Shown here piece after piece: positions 19,200 to 27,156 of a DNA stretch of 64,000 bases. Made by a program: the position numbers and the translations under genes. The notes under the pieces are model-generated. The model was not told where the DNA came from and did not search any database. It saw nothing but the letters and a program-made list of their open reading frames with translations. The DNA is from Sphingomicrobium aestuariivivum (GTDB lineage Bacteria; Pseudomonadota; Alphaproteobacteria; Sphingomonadales; Sphingomonadaceae), in the NCBI RefSeq assembly GCF_024721585.1, contig NZ_CP102629.1, positions 620,001 through 684,000 on the forward strand, in the 5' to 3' direction. The first letter of the stretch is position 1; each line of letters starts with the position of its first letter.

Positions 19200-20024
19200 A
19201 TGGCCAAAGCTAAAGAAAAGAAGCCCGAGACGCTGGGTTCGCTGACGCGATTCCTCCTCGGGCTCGCGCTGTTCGCGTGGGTGCTGCGCAGCTTCATCGT
19301 CGCGCCTTTCTCCATCCCCTCGGGCTCGATGCTGCCGACCATGTGGATCGGCGACTATCTGTTCGTCGGTAAATGGCCCTATGGCTATTCCAAATACAGC
19401 TTCCCCTTCGGCTTTCCCGACTTCGACGGGCGCATCATGGCGAGCGATCCGGAACGCGGCGACGTGGTCGTCTTCCGCCCGCCGGGGCAGGAGGACAGCG
19501 ACTTCGTCAAGCGCGTCATCGGCCTGCCGGGCGACCGCGTGGAGCTGCGCGACGGGATCGTCATCCTCAACGGCGAACCGGTCGCGCGCGAACGGCTGGA
19601 GCGCGATTTCGCCATGCCGATCAGCCCCAACAGCCCGTGCCGCGTGGTCGATGGCGCCCAGCGCTTCATCCAGCCCGATGCCGACGGGGTCGAGCGCTGC
19701 TTCTATCCCGCCTTCCGCGAGACGCTGCCGTCGGGTCGCAGCTATACCGTGCTCGACCAGCGCCGCGGCGGTCCGGCCGATGACCGCGCGCCGATCACCG
19801 TGCCCGATGGTCATTACTTCCTGATGGGCGACAATCGCGACGACAGCCTCGACAGCCGCTTCCAGCCGGTGAGCGGCGGGGTCGGCCTCGTGCCCGCCGA
19901 GAATCTCGTCGGGCGCGCGCTCGGCAATTTCTGGTCGACCGACGGCTCGGCGAGCTGGTTCCTGCCATGGACCTGGTTCACCGCGCTGCGCCCCGGCCGG
20001 ATCGGGATCGGCTATGGCGAATAG
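19200..20024 (+). CDS. lepB: Signal peptidase I
   Basis: 274 residues from the ATG at 19200. A short cytoplasmic basic segment precedes one membrane helix (about 15-37). Catalytic Ser43 lies in PSGSMLPT and the general-base lysine K104 in DFVKRVIGLPGD. The box MGDNRDDSLDSR near the C-terminus completes the family signature. It removes signal peptides from exported proteins at the periplasmic face. It starts the lepB-rnc-era operon, a conserved order. Confidence 0.96.
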   Translation: MAKAKEKKPETLGSLTRFLLGLALFAWVLRSFIVAPFSIPSGSMLPTMWIGDYLFVGKWPYGYSKYSFPFGFPDFDGRIMASDPERGDVVVFRPPGQEDSDFVKRVIGLPGDRVELRDGIVILNGEPVARERLERDFAMPISPNSPCRVVDGAQRFIQPDADGVERCFYPAFRETLPSGRSYTVLDQRRGGPADDRAPITVPDGHYFLMGDNRDDSLDSRFQPVSGGVGLVPAENLVGRALGNFWSTDGSASWFLPWTWFTALRPGRIGIGYGE

Positions 20025-20718
20025 GAAGCCCGACGACAGCGACCGCGCGATCGCCCTTTCGCGCGACCTGTTCGACCACGATCCCGCCGATCCCGCGCTG
20101 TTCGTCGCCGCGCTGACGCATGGCAGCCACGCCAGCACCAACAAGGGCGAGGCGAGCTACGAGCGACTGGAATTCCTCGGCGACCGCGTATTGGGCCTGG
20201 TCGTCGCCGACTGGCTCTACGCGCGCTTTCCGCAAGAGGAGGAAGGCAAGATCGCGCGGCGCTACAATGCGCTGGTGGCGCGCGAGACCTGCGCCGAAGT
20301 CGGGCGCACGCTCGGCCTACCCGACCATATCCGCCTCGGCCGGCAGGCGCGCGACGACAAGGCGCAGCAGAGCGACAATGTCATCGGCGATGTCGTCGAG
20401 GCGCTCATTGGCGCGCTCTATCTCGAGGCGGGCATGAAAAAGTGCGAGCGCTTCGTGCAGACGCATTGGGCGCCTTGGCTCGATGAGCAGCGCAAGGCCC
20501 CCATCCACCCCAAGTCGGCGCTGCAGGAACTGGCGGCGGCGAAGAAACTCGGCGCGCCTGCCTACGAGAAGACCGGCACCAAGGGCCCGCCCCACAATCC
20601 GCGCTTCACCGTGCGCGTCACCGTCCGCCATTTCAGTGCCGAGGCCGAAGGCTCCTCAAAGCAGGAAGCCGAAACCGAAGCCGCCAAGGCACTCCTGAAG
20701 GAACTCAAGATATCATGA
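20014..20718 (+). CDS. rnc: Ribonuclease III
   Basis: 234 residues, overlapping lepB by 11 bp. The catalytic signature ERLEFLGDRVL is at 50-60, and the second acidic pair sits in the segment SDNVIGDVVEALIGALYL. A double-stranded RNA-binding domain occupies about 160-230, ending SSKQEAETEAAKALL. It cuts double-stranded RNA in rRNA processing and mRNA turnover. Cotranscription with era is the rule in proteobacteria. Confidence 0.96.
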   Translation: MANRKPDDSDRAIALSRDLFDHDPADPALFVAALTHGSHASTNKGEASYERLEFLGDRVLGLVVADWLYARFPQEEEGKIARRYNALVARETCAEVGRTLGLPDHIRLGRQARDDKAQQSDNVIGDVVEALIGALYLEAGMKKCERFVQTHWAPWLDEQRKAPIHPKSALQELAAAKKLGAPAYEKTGTKGPPHNPRFTVRVTVRHFSAEAEGSSKQEAETEAAKALLKELKIS

Positions 20719-21605
20719 CCAGCTGTGGTCTCGTCGCCGTGCTCGGCGCTCCCAATGCGGGCAAATCAACCCTCGTCAACGCCCTCGTCGGCCAGAAGGT
20801 CGCGATCACCAGCCCCAAGGCGCAGACGACGCGCGCCCGCCTGATGGGCATCGCCATCCAGGACGAGGCGCAGATCCTCCTCCTCGACACGCCCGGCATC
20901 TTCGCGCCGGGACGCCGTCTCGACCGCGCGATGGTCAAGGCCGCATGGGACGGCGCCGAAGATGCCGATCGGCTCGTCGTCATCGTCGATGCCGCCGCGG
21001 GCGTGGGCAAGCGCGTGGAGATGCTCGTCGAGGGCGTGCTCGAACGGAAAGAGCCGCGCATCCTCGTCCTCAACAAGGTCGATCTCGTGAAGAAGGCCAA
21101 GCTACTCGAGCTGGCGCAGCAATTGTCCGAGCGGCTCGAACCCGAAGCGGTATTCTTCGTCTCGGCGACCAGCGGCGACGGCGTGGCCGACCTCAAGGCG
21201 CATCTCGCGGACGCCATGCCCGAGGGTCCGTGGCATTTCCCCGAGGACCAGCTGTCGGATGCCACCGACCGCATGATCGCCGCCGAATTCACGCGCGAGC
21301 AGCTCTACAACCAGCTCCACCAGGAGCTGCCCTACGCCTCCACCGTGGTGACCGAGAAGTGGGAAGAGCGCGAGGACGGCTCGACCGCCATCCACCAGCA
21401 GATCCGCATCGCGCGCGACAGCCAGAAGGGCATCGTGCTCGGCAAGGGCGGCTCGAAGCTCAAGGCGATCGGCGAGCGCGCCCGTGCGGAAATCGCCGAG
21501 CATCTCGGGCGCAAGGTCCACCTCTTCCTCCACGTCAAGGTCGATCCCAAGTGGGACGAGGACCGCGAGGTCTATGACGAGGTCGGGCTCGACTGGAAGG
21601 TGTAG
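20715..21605 (+). CDS. era: GTPase Era, 16S rRNA/30S assembly factor
   Basis: 296 residues, starting inside the rnc stop (4-bp overlap). The G1 loop GAPNAGKST is at about 11-19, the switch II motif DTPG and the guanine-specificity NKVD are present. The C-terminal third is the KH RNA-binding domain with KGIVLGKGGSKLKAIGERAR. Era binds the 3' end of 16S rRNA during small-subunit maturation at the membrane. Confidence 0.96.
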   Translation: MTSCGLVAVLGAPNAGKSTLVNALVGQKVAITSPKAQTTRARLMGIAIQDEAQILLLDTPGIFAPGRRLDRAMVKAAWDGAEDADRLVVIVDAAAGVGKRVEMLVEGVLERKEPRILVLNKVDLVKKAKLLELAQQLSERLEPEAVFFVSATSGDGVADLKAHLADAMPEGPWHFPEDQLSDATDRMIAAEFTREQLYNQLHQELPYASTVVTEKWEEREDGSTAIHQQIRIARDSQKGIVLGKGGSKLKAIGERARAEIAEHLGRKVHLFLHVKVDPKWDEDREVYDEVGLDWKV

Positions 21606-21704
21606 CGGTTTTTCCCGCATCTCGGTGGTGCGATTTCCCAATACCGCCAATCACCTAGCTGTATTAATGTGTTAAGTCACTGATTCGGCTGGAAAGCGCG
21701 TTTC

Positions 21705-21720
21705 TGGCACGCTTCTTGAA
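21705..21720 (+). promoter_or_regulatory. Possible sigma-54-type -24/-12 element (imperfect)
   Basis: TGGCACG-CTTC-TTGAA matches the sigma-54 layout with correct spacing, but the -12 GC is GA here. It lies 57 bp before the small secreted protein gene at 21777. A better match precedes another small secreted protein at 25744, and both are followed by a CTCTCT-(C)GGCATGA stretch. Confidence 0.3.
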
Positions 21721-21776
21721 ACTCTCTCGGCATGAGCGGCGGAGCGGTTCCGTCGCCCGAAAAGGGAGTTTCACTG

Positions 21777-22028
21777 ATGATGATCACCGTTCTGTCGGCC
21801 GCAGCGCTGGCCACCGCCACCCCGACCTTCCCCGCCACCAGCGTCGATACCGTCGTGGTCGAGGGCCAGAAGATCACCTACAAGGCGCATAAGGACGAGC
21901 GCGGCCGCACCATCTATGCCGGCAAGACCGCCGATGGCGAGAAGTTCAACTTCACCGTCCGCAAGAACGGCCTCGTGACCGGCAAGATCGCGCGCCAGTC
22001 GGTGAGCTTCAAACTGCCGAACAAATAG
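21777..22028 (+). CDS. Small secreted hypothetical protein
   Basis: 83 residues from the ATG at 21777, with AAGGGAG 10 bp upstream; an in-frame ATG at 21732 has no ribosome binding site. Residues 1-20 (MMITVLSAAALATATPTFPA) read as a short signal peptide. The mature part is a basic 60-residue domain with TVVVEGQKITYKAHKDERGR and GEKFNFTVRKNGLVTGKI, probably a small beta-rich fold. No known family recognised and no Cys. It stands alone behind its own promoter region and ends convergent with the sirtuin gene. Confidence 0.7.
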   Translation: MMITVLSAAALATATPTFPATSVDTVVVEGQKITYKAHKDERGRTIYAGKTADGEKFNFTVRKNGLVTGKIARQSVSFKLPNK

Positions 22029-22042
22029 GCCTGAAGCCCCGC

Positions 22043-22741
22043 TCAACCCTCGCCGGAGAGCAGCTCGTCGACGAAGGCGGGCACGAGCTCCCCGGCGGGG
22101 CCGTTGCGGCTGTCATGGAAGAAGTCGGAGCCCTGGCTGGGCTCGAGATTGAGTTCGACGCAATGCGCACCGCGATAGCGCGCCGATTGCACGAAGCCCG
22201 CTGCCGGATAGACCGCCCCCGATGTGCCGATCGAGACGAACAGGTCGGCGCGCATCAGTGCCTCCTCGATGCGGTCGAGCCCGTGCGGCATCTCGCCGAA
22301 CCAGACGATGTCGGGCCTCAGTTCGGGCGCGCGGCACCACGGACAGGGCGGGCCGTCGAGCAGGTCGCCCTCGACGGCTGAGCGCTCGGCGCAGTTGAGA
22401 CAGAGCGCGCTCTTCAATTCGCCATGCATGTGGAGGAGGCGCTTGGCCCCTGCCCGCTCGTGCAGGTCGTCGACATTCTGGGTGACGATCAGCAAGTCGC
22501 CGTCCCATTCGGCATCGAGATAGGCCAGCGCCTCATGCGCGAGGTTGGGATGCGCCTCGGCCAGCTGCGCGCGACGCGCATCGTAGAAGCGCTGCACGAG
22601 TTCGGGATCGCGCGCGAAAGCCTCGGGGGTGGCGACGTCCTCGACGCGATGCCCTTCCCACAGGCCATCGGCCCCGCGAAAGGTCTGGAGCCCGCTTTCC
22701 GCGCTGATCCCCGCGCCGGTCAGGATGACGATATTATCCAT
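22043..22741 (-). CDS. cobB: NAD-dependent protein deacylase (sirtuin)
   Basis: 232 residues from the ATG at 22741. NAD contacts are TGAGISAESGLQTFRG at the N-terminus and TQNVDDLHERAG; the catalytic His is in HMHGEL. Two CxxC pairs (CLNC and CPWC) form the zinc site. It removes acyl groups from lysines using NAD; the class III-like sirtuins carry Tyr and Arg for desuccinylation, and the QRFYDARRAQ segment here supplies candidates. It overlaps the upstream small membrane protein gene by 8 bp. Confidence 0.93.
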   Translation of the reverse strand: MDNIVILTGAGISAESGLQTFRGADGLWEGHRVEDVATPEAFARDPELVQRFYDARRAQLAEAHPNLAHEALAYLDAEWDGDLLIVTQNVDDLHERAGAKRLLHMHGELKSALCLNCAERSAVEGDLLDGPPCPWCRAPELRPDIVWFGEMPHGLDRIEEALMRADLFVSIGTSGAVYPAAGFVQSARYRGAHCVELNLEPSQGSDFFHDSRNGPAGELVPAFVDELLSGEG

Positions 22742-22976
22742 GGCGCGCCTCCGCTGCCGCATCCTGCGCCAGCCGCTGGCGTACCGGCTCGATCACGGCC
22801 CAGCGCGCCAACGTCGCGCCCACGCCGACCCAGAAGGGAATGGCCGCCCAGTCGGGCAGGTCGATAAAGCGCGCATGGATGGCGCAGCCCAGCGCGAAAC
22901 AGGCCCAGCCGAGGATGGCGAACAGGCGGCGATGCCGGTCGATGAGGCGGAAGAGACGTCGCATGGGCCCGACCAT
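22734..22976 (-). CDS. Small hypothetical membrane protein
   Basis: About 80 residues from the ATG at 22976; an ATG at 22964 is an alternative. A basic N-terminus (RRLFRLIDRHRR) leads into two hydrophobic helices (about 20-37 and 45-62), with ARFIDLPDWAAIPFWVG between. No domain recognised. The stop overlaps the cobB start by 8 bp, so they are probably cotranscribed. The longer open frame to 23171 runs across the divergent thioesterase promoter region and is unlikely to be translated. Confidence 0.55.
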   Translation of the reverse strand: MVGPMRRLFRLIDRHRRLFAILGWACFALGCAIHARFIDLPDWAAIPFWVGVGATLARWAVIEPVRQRLAQDAAAEARHG

Positions 22977-23112
22977 GACGCGCCCCGCCGGCCCTGTGAA
23001 GCCCGTGTCCCTGGCGCCACGCTCCGGCAGATTTTTCCCGAGGTGGGAAACATCTCCGAATGTAACGCTTTTACGAGTTGACACTGATGTCAACAGGGGC
23101 GAAATTGAGACC

Positions 23113-23508
23113 ATGTCCGAGCGTGCATTCCACCATCCCATCGGCATCGAGCCGGCCGACATCGACCACATGGGTCATGTCAACAATTCGGTGTATCTCA
23201 AATGGGTGCAGGATGCCGTCGTCCATTACTGGTCGAAGGTCGCCCCGCCCGAAGCGGTCGCGCGCCACCTGTGGGTCGCCCTCAAGCACGAGATCAGCTA
23301 CCGCCGTCCGACCTTCCTCAAGGACGTCGTCGTGGCCGATGTCATCGCCGACAAGGTCTCGGGCGCACGCGCCTTCTTCACCACCGTGATCAAGCGCGGC
23401 GATGAAACCATCGCCGAGGTGAAGAGCGTGTGGTGCTGCCTCGATGCCTCGAGCCAACGCCCTGCGCGGCTCGCCAAGGACGTCGTCTCGCGCTTCATCG
23501 AGCGCTAG
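23113..23508 (+). CDS. Hotdog-fold acyl-CoA thioesterase (4HBT/YbgC type)
   Basis: 131 residues from the ATG at 23113. The segment IDHMGHVNNSVYLKWVQDA is the 4-hydroxybenzoyl-CoA thioesterase signature, with the catalytic Asp in DHMGHVNN. HEISYRRPTFLKDVV follows as the usual second strand. It hydrolyses acyl-CoA thioesters; the chain specificity is unknown. It stands alone, with short gaps on both sides. Confidence 0.88.
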   Translation: MSERAFHHPIGIEPADIDHMGHVNNSVYLKWVQDAVVHYWSKVAPPEAVARHLWVALKHEISYRRPTFLKDVVVADVIADKVSGARAFFTTVIKRGDETIAEVKSVWCCLDASSQRPARLAKDVVSRFIER

Positions 23509-23684
23509 GCCCGCCTCCCCCAATAAGCCGACTTTTGCGCGCTTTGACGGTGCGGTAAGACAGGGGCCGAGGACGACGCCGGCCCACGGAGCCACGCGTC
23601 TCCAGTCACGGCCCCGCCCGGGTGACGCCGTCCTCTCGCTCGGAACCGGCCCCGCCACGGGACCGGCAACTAAAGGGGACGATC

Positions 23685-24122
23685 ATGAACAAGCCGATGC
23701 TTGCGGCGAGCCTCGCCGCCGCGACCCTGTGGGCCTCGCCCGCCACCGCGCAGGACTGGCCGATGACACCGGGAAATTACTGGGAAGTCACCGGCGTCAG
23801 TGTCGATGACGGCCACGGCCTGCAATATGCCAACTGGCTCGCCGACAATTGGGTACGCAACCAGGAGTTCGCCAAGGAACAGGGCTGGATCAGCGGTTAT
23901 CACGTGCTCAACAATATCCACGCGCGCGACGACGAGCCCGACCTCTATCTCATCACCATCTTCGACGAGATGGTCTCCGCAGAGGAGGGCGAGCGCCGCC
24001 GCCTCGCCTACCAGCAGTTCATGCAGCGCAGCGCGCAGCAACTGCAGGCAGAGAGCGGCCAGCGCGCCGACTATCGCCATGTCGGCAGCACCATCCTGCT
24101 GCGCGACATGGAGAAGAAGTAG
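23685..24122 (+). CDS. Secreted hypothetical protein, alpha-beta barrel-like
   Basis: 145 residues from the ATG at 23685, preceded by AAAGGGGA. Residues 1-24 form a signal peptide ending ATAQ. The mature part has alternating strands and helices, including GNYWEVTGVSVDDGHGLQYANWLADNW, and DLYLITIFDE. This resembles the dimeric alpha-beta barrel (NIPSNAP/EthD-like) layout, but I recognise no exact family. No Cys in the mature region. A strong hairpin lies between it and dapB. Confidence 0.72.
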   Translation: MNKPMLAASLAAATLWASPATAQDWPMTPGNYWEVTGVSVDDGHGLQYANWLADNWVRNQEFAKEQGWISGYHVLNNIHARDDEPDLYLITIFDEMVSAEEGERRRLAYQQFMQRSAQQLQAESGQRADYRHVGSTILLRDMEKK

Positions 24123-24139
24123 GGGCGCGCCCCACCCGC

Positions 24140-24167
24140 CGCACCGCCTCGCTTGCGAAGCGGTGCG
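24140..24167 (+). terminator. Hairpin between the secreted protein gene and dapB
   Basis: CGCACCGC at 24140-24147 pairs with GCGGTGCG at 24160-24167, extended inward by TCGC/GCGA across one mismatch. No U-run follows. It could attenuate read-through into dapB, whose start codon is 22 bp beyond. Confidence 0.45.
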
Positions 24168-24188
24168 CGGGCGGGCAAGAAGAGCGGC

Positions 24189-24878
24189 ATGAAGATCGCG
24201 CTCATCGCTCCCGACGGCCGCATGGGCCAGGCCATCACCACGGCGGCAGAGGCTGCCGGCATCGCGGTGGTCGAGGAGGGCGCCGACGTCCTCATCGACT
24301 TTTCCGCGCCCGATGCGCTGCGCGCCTCGATCGACCGCGCGCTGAGCGGCAATGTCCCGCTGCTCGTCGGCACGACGGGGCTCGACGAGGGGCACGACCA
24401 GCTGCTGCGCGACGCCAGCAGCGATGTCGCCATCCTGAAGGCGCCCAACACCTCGCTCGGGGTGGCGCTCCTCACCGACCTTGTCGAGCGCGCCGCGCGC
24501 ATCCTCGGGTCGGAGGAGTGGGACATCGAGATCGTCGAGGCGCATCACCGCCACAAGGCCGACGCGCCGTCGGGCACCGCGCTCCACCTCGGCCTCGCCG
24601 CCGAACGCGGGCGCGGCGAGGATGCGCATGACGAACTCGGCCGCTGCGGCACGGGACTCAAGCGCGAGGCCGGCGAGATCGGCTATGCCGCGGTGCGCGG
24701 CGGCACGGTCGCTGGCGACCATGACGTCTTCTTCCTCGGCCCCGAGGAGCGGCTCATCCTCTCGCACCGGGCCGAAAGCCGCAGCATCTTCGCACGCGGC
24801 GCGCTGGCGGCGGCGCGCTTCCTCAAGGGCCGCGAGCCCGGCTTCTATTCGATGGCGGACGTGATCGACGCTTCATGA
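24189..24878 (+). CDS. dapB: 4-hydroxy-tetrahydrodipicolinate reductase
   Basis: 229 residues from the ATG at 24189, slightly short for the family. It reduces hydroxytetrahydrodipicolinate in lysine and diaminopimelate synthesis. The substrate motif EAHHRHKADAPSGTA is intact. The nucleotide loop reads APDGRMGQAI, so the first Gly of the usual GxxGRMG is replaced, which may affect cofactor preference. GTTG and PNTSLGV motifs are present. The stop overlaps nth by 4 bp. lysA, another lysine-pathway gene, is at 48.9 kb. Confidence 0.93.
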   Translation: MKIALIAPDGRMGQAITTAAEAAGIAVVEEGADVLIDFSAPDALRASIDRALSGNVPLLVGTTGLDEGHDQLLRDASSDVAILKAPNTSLGVALLTDLVERAARILGSEEWDIEIVEAHHRHKADAPSGTALHLGLAAERGRGEDAHDELGRCGTGLKREAGEIGYAAVRGGTVAGDHDVFFLGPEERLILSHRAESRSIFARGALAAARFLKGREPGFYSMADVIDAS

Positions 24879-25537
24879 AGAAAGCGGACGTTTTCGAATT
24901 CTACTCGCGCCTCGCCGAGGACAATCCCGCGCCCGAGACCGAGCTCGAATATGGCAACCCCTACCAGCTCGTCGTCGCCGTCGCCCTGTCGGCGCAGGCG
25001 ACCGATGTCGGGGTCAACAAGGCGACGCGCGCGCTGTTCGACAAGGTGAAGACGCCACAGCAGATGCTCGACCTCGGCGAGGAAGGCCTTCGCGAGCACA
25101 TCAAGACGATCGGCCTGTTCAACCAGAAGGCGAAGAACGTCATCAAGGCCGCGCGGATCCTCGTCGACGATTATGGTGGCGAGGTGCCGGAGGAGCGCGA
25201 GGCGCTCGAGCGGCTGCCCGGCGTCGGGCGCAAGACCGCCAATGTCGTGCTCAACACCGCCTTCGGCCATCCGGCGATCGCGGTCGACACGCATATCTTC
25301 CGCGTCTCCAACCGCACCGGGCTGGCGCCGGGCAAGACGGTGCTCGCGGTCGAGAAGAAGCTCGAGAAGGTCACCCCCGAGCCTTTCCTCCTCAATGCCC
25401 ATCACTGGCTGATCCTGCACGGCCGCTACGTCTGCAAGGCCCGCACGCCCGAATGCTGGCGCTGTCCGGTCGCCGACCTGTGCCGCTTCAAGAAGAAGAC
25501 GCCCGCGCCCAAGGGTGGGAAGCCAGCGACCGCCTGA
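24875..25537 (+). CDS. nth: Endonuclease III (DNA glycosylase/AP lyase)
   Basis: 220 residues. The helix-hairpin-helix is LPGVGRKTAN with catalytic K120, and D138 lies in VDTHIFRVSNR. Four Cys (187, 194, 197, 203) give the C-x6-C-x2-C-x5-C pattern of the 4Fe-4S cluster loop. It excises oxidised pyrimidines and nicks the abasic site. The C-terminal tail is Lys/Pro-rich. Confidence 0.96.
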   Translation: MKKADVFEFYSRLAEDNPAPETELEYGNPYQLVVAVALSAQATDVGVNKATRALFDKVKTPQQMLDLGEEGLREHIKTIGLFNQKAKNVIKAARILVDDYGGEVPEEREALERLPGVGRKTANVVLNTAFGHPAIAVDTHIFRVSNRTGLAPGKTVLAVEKKLEKVTPEPFLLNAHHWLILHGRYVCKARTPECWRCPVADLCRFKKKTPAPKGGKPATA

Positions 25538-25602
25538 CCGCCACTCACCAGCCGGCAGCGCCGGCGGCGTGCGTCACAATGGCGATGAGAGGCGTGCGCT
25601 TG

Positions 25603-25614
25603 TCACAAATGTGA
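25603..25614. promoter_or_regulatory. Inverted repeat TCACA-AA-TGTGA upstream of the 25744 gene
   Basis: A perfect inverted repeat in a region with further GTCACAA and TTTGTGA motifs (25573-25655). It lies about 70-80 bp upstream of the candidate sigma-54 element at 25680, the usual distance for an activator site. The protein that binds it is unknown. Confidence 0.35.
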
Positions 25615-25679
25615 AACTGGATTTTACCGGAAAACCGCGCTTTGTGATTTTACAATATGACAGTTCAGTGAAAGATTTG

Positions 25680-25695
25680 CGGCACCTGCGTTGCA
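25680..25695 (+). promoter_or_regulatory. Candidate sigma-54 promoter (-24/-12)
   Basis: CGGCACC-TGCG-TTGCA matches the TGGCACR-N4-TTGCW consensus at all core positions (GG at -24, GC at -12), with only the first T changed. It lies 48 bp before the start codon of the small secreted protein at 25744. Confidence 0.5.
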
Positions 25696-25743
25696 AAACC
25701 GCCGTCTCTCTGGCATGAAGTCGGTCGTAGAAGGAGACCGACC

Positions 25744-26112
25744 ATGCGCCCTCTGACGCTTGCAGCCGCCGTCCTGACGGCCATGACCGCCACTCCCGCC
25801 CTCGCCCAGCCGGGCGGCTATGGCACCCCCGACACGGCCTTCGAGGAAATGATGGCGGGCGACTATGATGCCGCCGAGACCAAGCTGCTCGAAAGCGCCC
25901 GCACCGATGTCGGCGCGCGCATCAACCTTGCCCAGATCTTCGCCACCTCGGGCCGCGAACCGCAGGCCGCCGTCCTTCTCCGCTCGGTCATGCAGAATGA
26001 CGACATCCCGCTCGAAGGCGTCGACGGTCGTATCCTGTCGAGCCACGATGTTGCCGAAACGCTGCTCGGGCGCATGGGCGCGACCGAGATGCTGGCGAGC
26101 AACGGGCGCTAG
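25744..26112 (+). CDS. Small secreted TPR-like protein
   Basis: 122 residues, with AGAAGGAGA just upstream of the ATG. A signal peptide (1-21, ending PALAQ) precedes a short helical domain. It resembles one to two tetratricopeptide repeats: TAFEEMMAGDYDAAETKLLES, then ARINLAQIFATSGREPQAAVLL. Similar short exported TPR-like proteins are common in sphingomonads, with no defined role. Overlaps the alr stop tail-to-tail by 4 bp. It has a candidate sigma-54 promoter, so it may respond to an envelope or nitrogen signal; that is inference. Confidence 0.75.
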   Translation: MRPLTLAAAVLTAMTATPALAQPGGYGTPDTAFEEMMAGDYDAAETKLLESARTDVGARINLAQIFATSGREPQAAVLLRSVMQNDDIPLEGVDGRILSSHDVAETLLGRMGATEMLASNGR

Positions 26113-27146
26113 GCCGACCAGACCCGCTCGAACCGGCCGTTGAGCCCGGTGAGGACTTCATAGGAAATGATGCCGCACTGGCGCGCGACCGCGTTGATGT
26201 CGAAGTCGAGCCCGAGCCAGTCGCCCTCGCGCACGTCGCCGGCGCGGCTGATGTCGACCGCCACGAGATCCATCGACACGCGTCCGACAAGCGGCAGCAG
26301 TGTCCCGGCCCACTTGGCATGGCCCGCCCCCGACATGTTGCGCGGATAGCCGTCTGCATAGCCGGCGTTGAGGATGGCGACCGGCAGGTCGCGCTCGGCC
26401 GAGAATGTCGCGCCATAACCGATCGCCTCGCCCGCCGGGAGGATACGGCGCTGGACCACCTGCGCTTCCATCGACACGACCGGCGCGAACAGCGCGTCGG
26501 ACCCGGGCGCGGGCGCACCGCCGTAAAGCGCGATGCCGGGCCGTGTCAGGTCGAAGGCAAAGTCCGGCCCGAGGAGGATGCCCGCGGAATTGGCGAGGCT
26601 ATAGCGCTGCGCGGCAACCCGCTCTTTCGCAGCGCGGAAGCGCTCGAGCTGCGCGGCGTTCAGCGGATGGTCGGGTTCATCGGCACAGGCAAGATGGCTG
26701 TGCAGCGTGTCGATCGCGAGACCGTCGAGCTCGCCGAGGTCTTCCGCTCCTACCCCCAGCCGGTGCATGCCGGTATCGACCATGACATCGCAAGGGCGCT
26801 CCCCGAAGGCCGCACGCCAGCGGCGCACCTGCGCCATGCTGCACAGCACCGGCCGCGCGGGGCTGGGATTGGCAGCCTGTCCGTCGTCGGGGCCGAGCCC
26901 GTGGAGGACGGCGAGCCGCACGCCTTCGGGCAGCTCGCCGAGCGCGGCGGCCTCGTCCCATGTCGACACGAAGAAGTCGCGTGCCCCCGCCTTGGCGAGC
27001 ACATCCATCACCTCGCGCGCACCGAGGCCATAGCCGTCAGCCTTGATCGCGGCGCCGGTTTCCACCCCGCCCGTCCTGGCGAGATAGCGCCAATTGTCGG
27101 CGAGCGCGGTGGCGGACAGGCGCAGGCGAAGCGGGCGGTGGACCAT
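26109..27146 (-). CDS. alr: Alanine racemase
   Basis: 345 residues. The PLP lysine K35 is in AAIKADGYGLGA and the opposite catalytic Tyr is in EAIGYGATFSA. MHRLGV and the C-terminal segment GRVSMDLVAVDI are also conserved. It makes D-alanine for peptidoglycan. It follows the GFA-like gene by 10 bp on the same strand and may be cotranscribed with it. Confidence 0.95.
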   Translation of the reverse strand: MVHRPLRLRLSATALADNWRYLARTGGVETGAAIKADGYGLGAREVMDVLAKAGARDFFVSTWDEAAALGELPEGVRLAVLHGLGPDDGQAANPSPARPVLCSMAQVRRWRAAFGERPCDVMVDTGMHRLGVGAEDLGELDGLAIDTLHSHLACADEPDHPLNAAQLERFRAAKERVAAQRYSLANSAGILLGPDFAFDLTRPGIALYGGAPAPGSDALFAPVVSMEAQVVQRRILPAGEAIGYGATFSAERDLPVAILNAGYADGYPRNMSGAGHAKWAGTLLPLVGRVSMDLVAVDISRAGDVREGDWLGLDFDINAVARQCGIISYEVLTGLNGRFERVWSA

Positions 27147-27156
27147 GTGAAAAGCG

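Noticed and set aside
25515-25718. A 67-codon frame between nth and the TPR-like gene
   Set aside because: It overlaps the nth end and the candidate promoter elements and has no conserved features.
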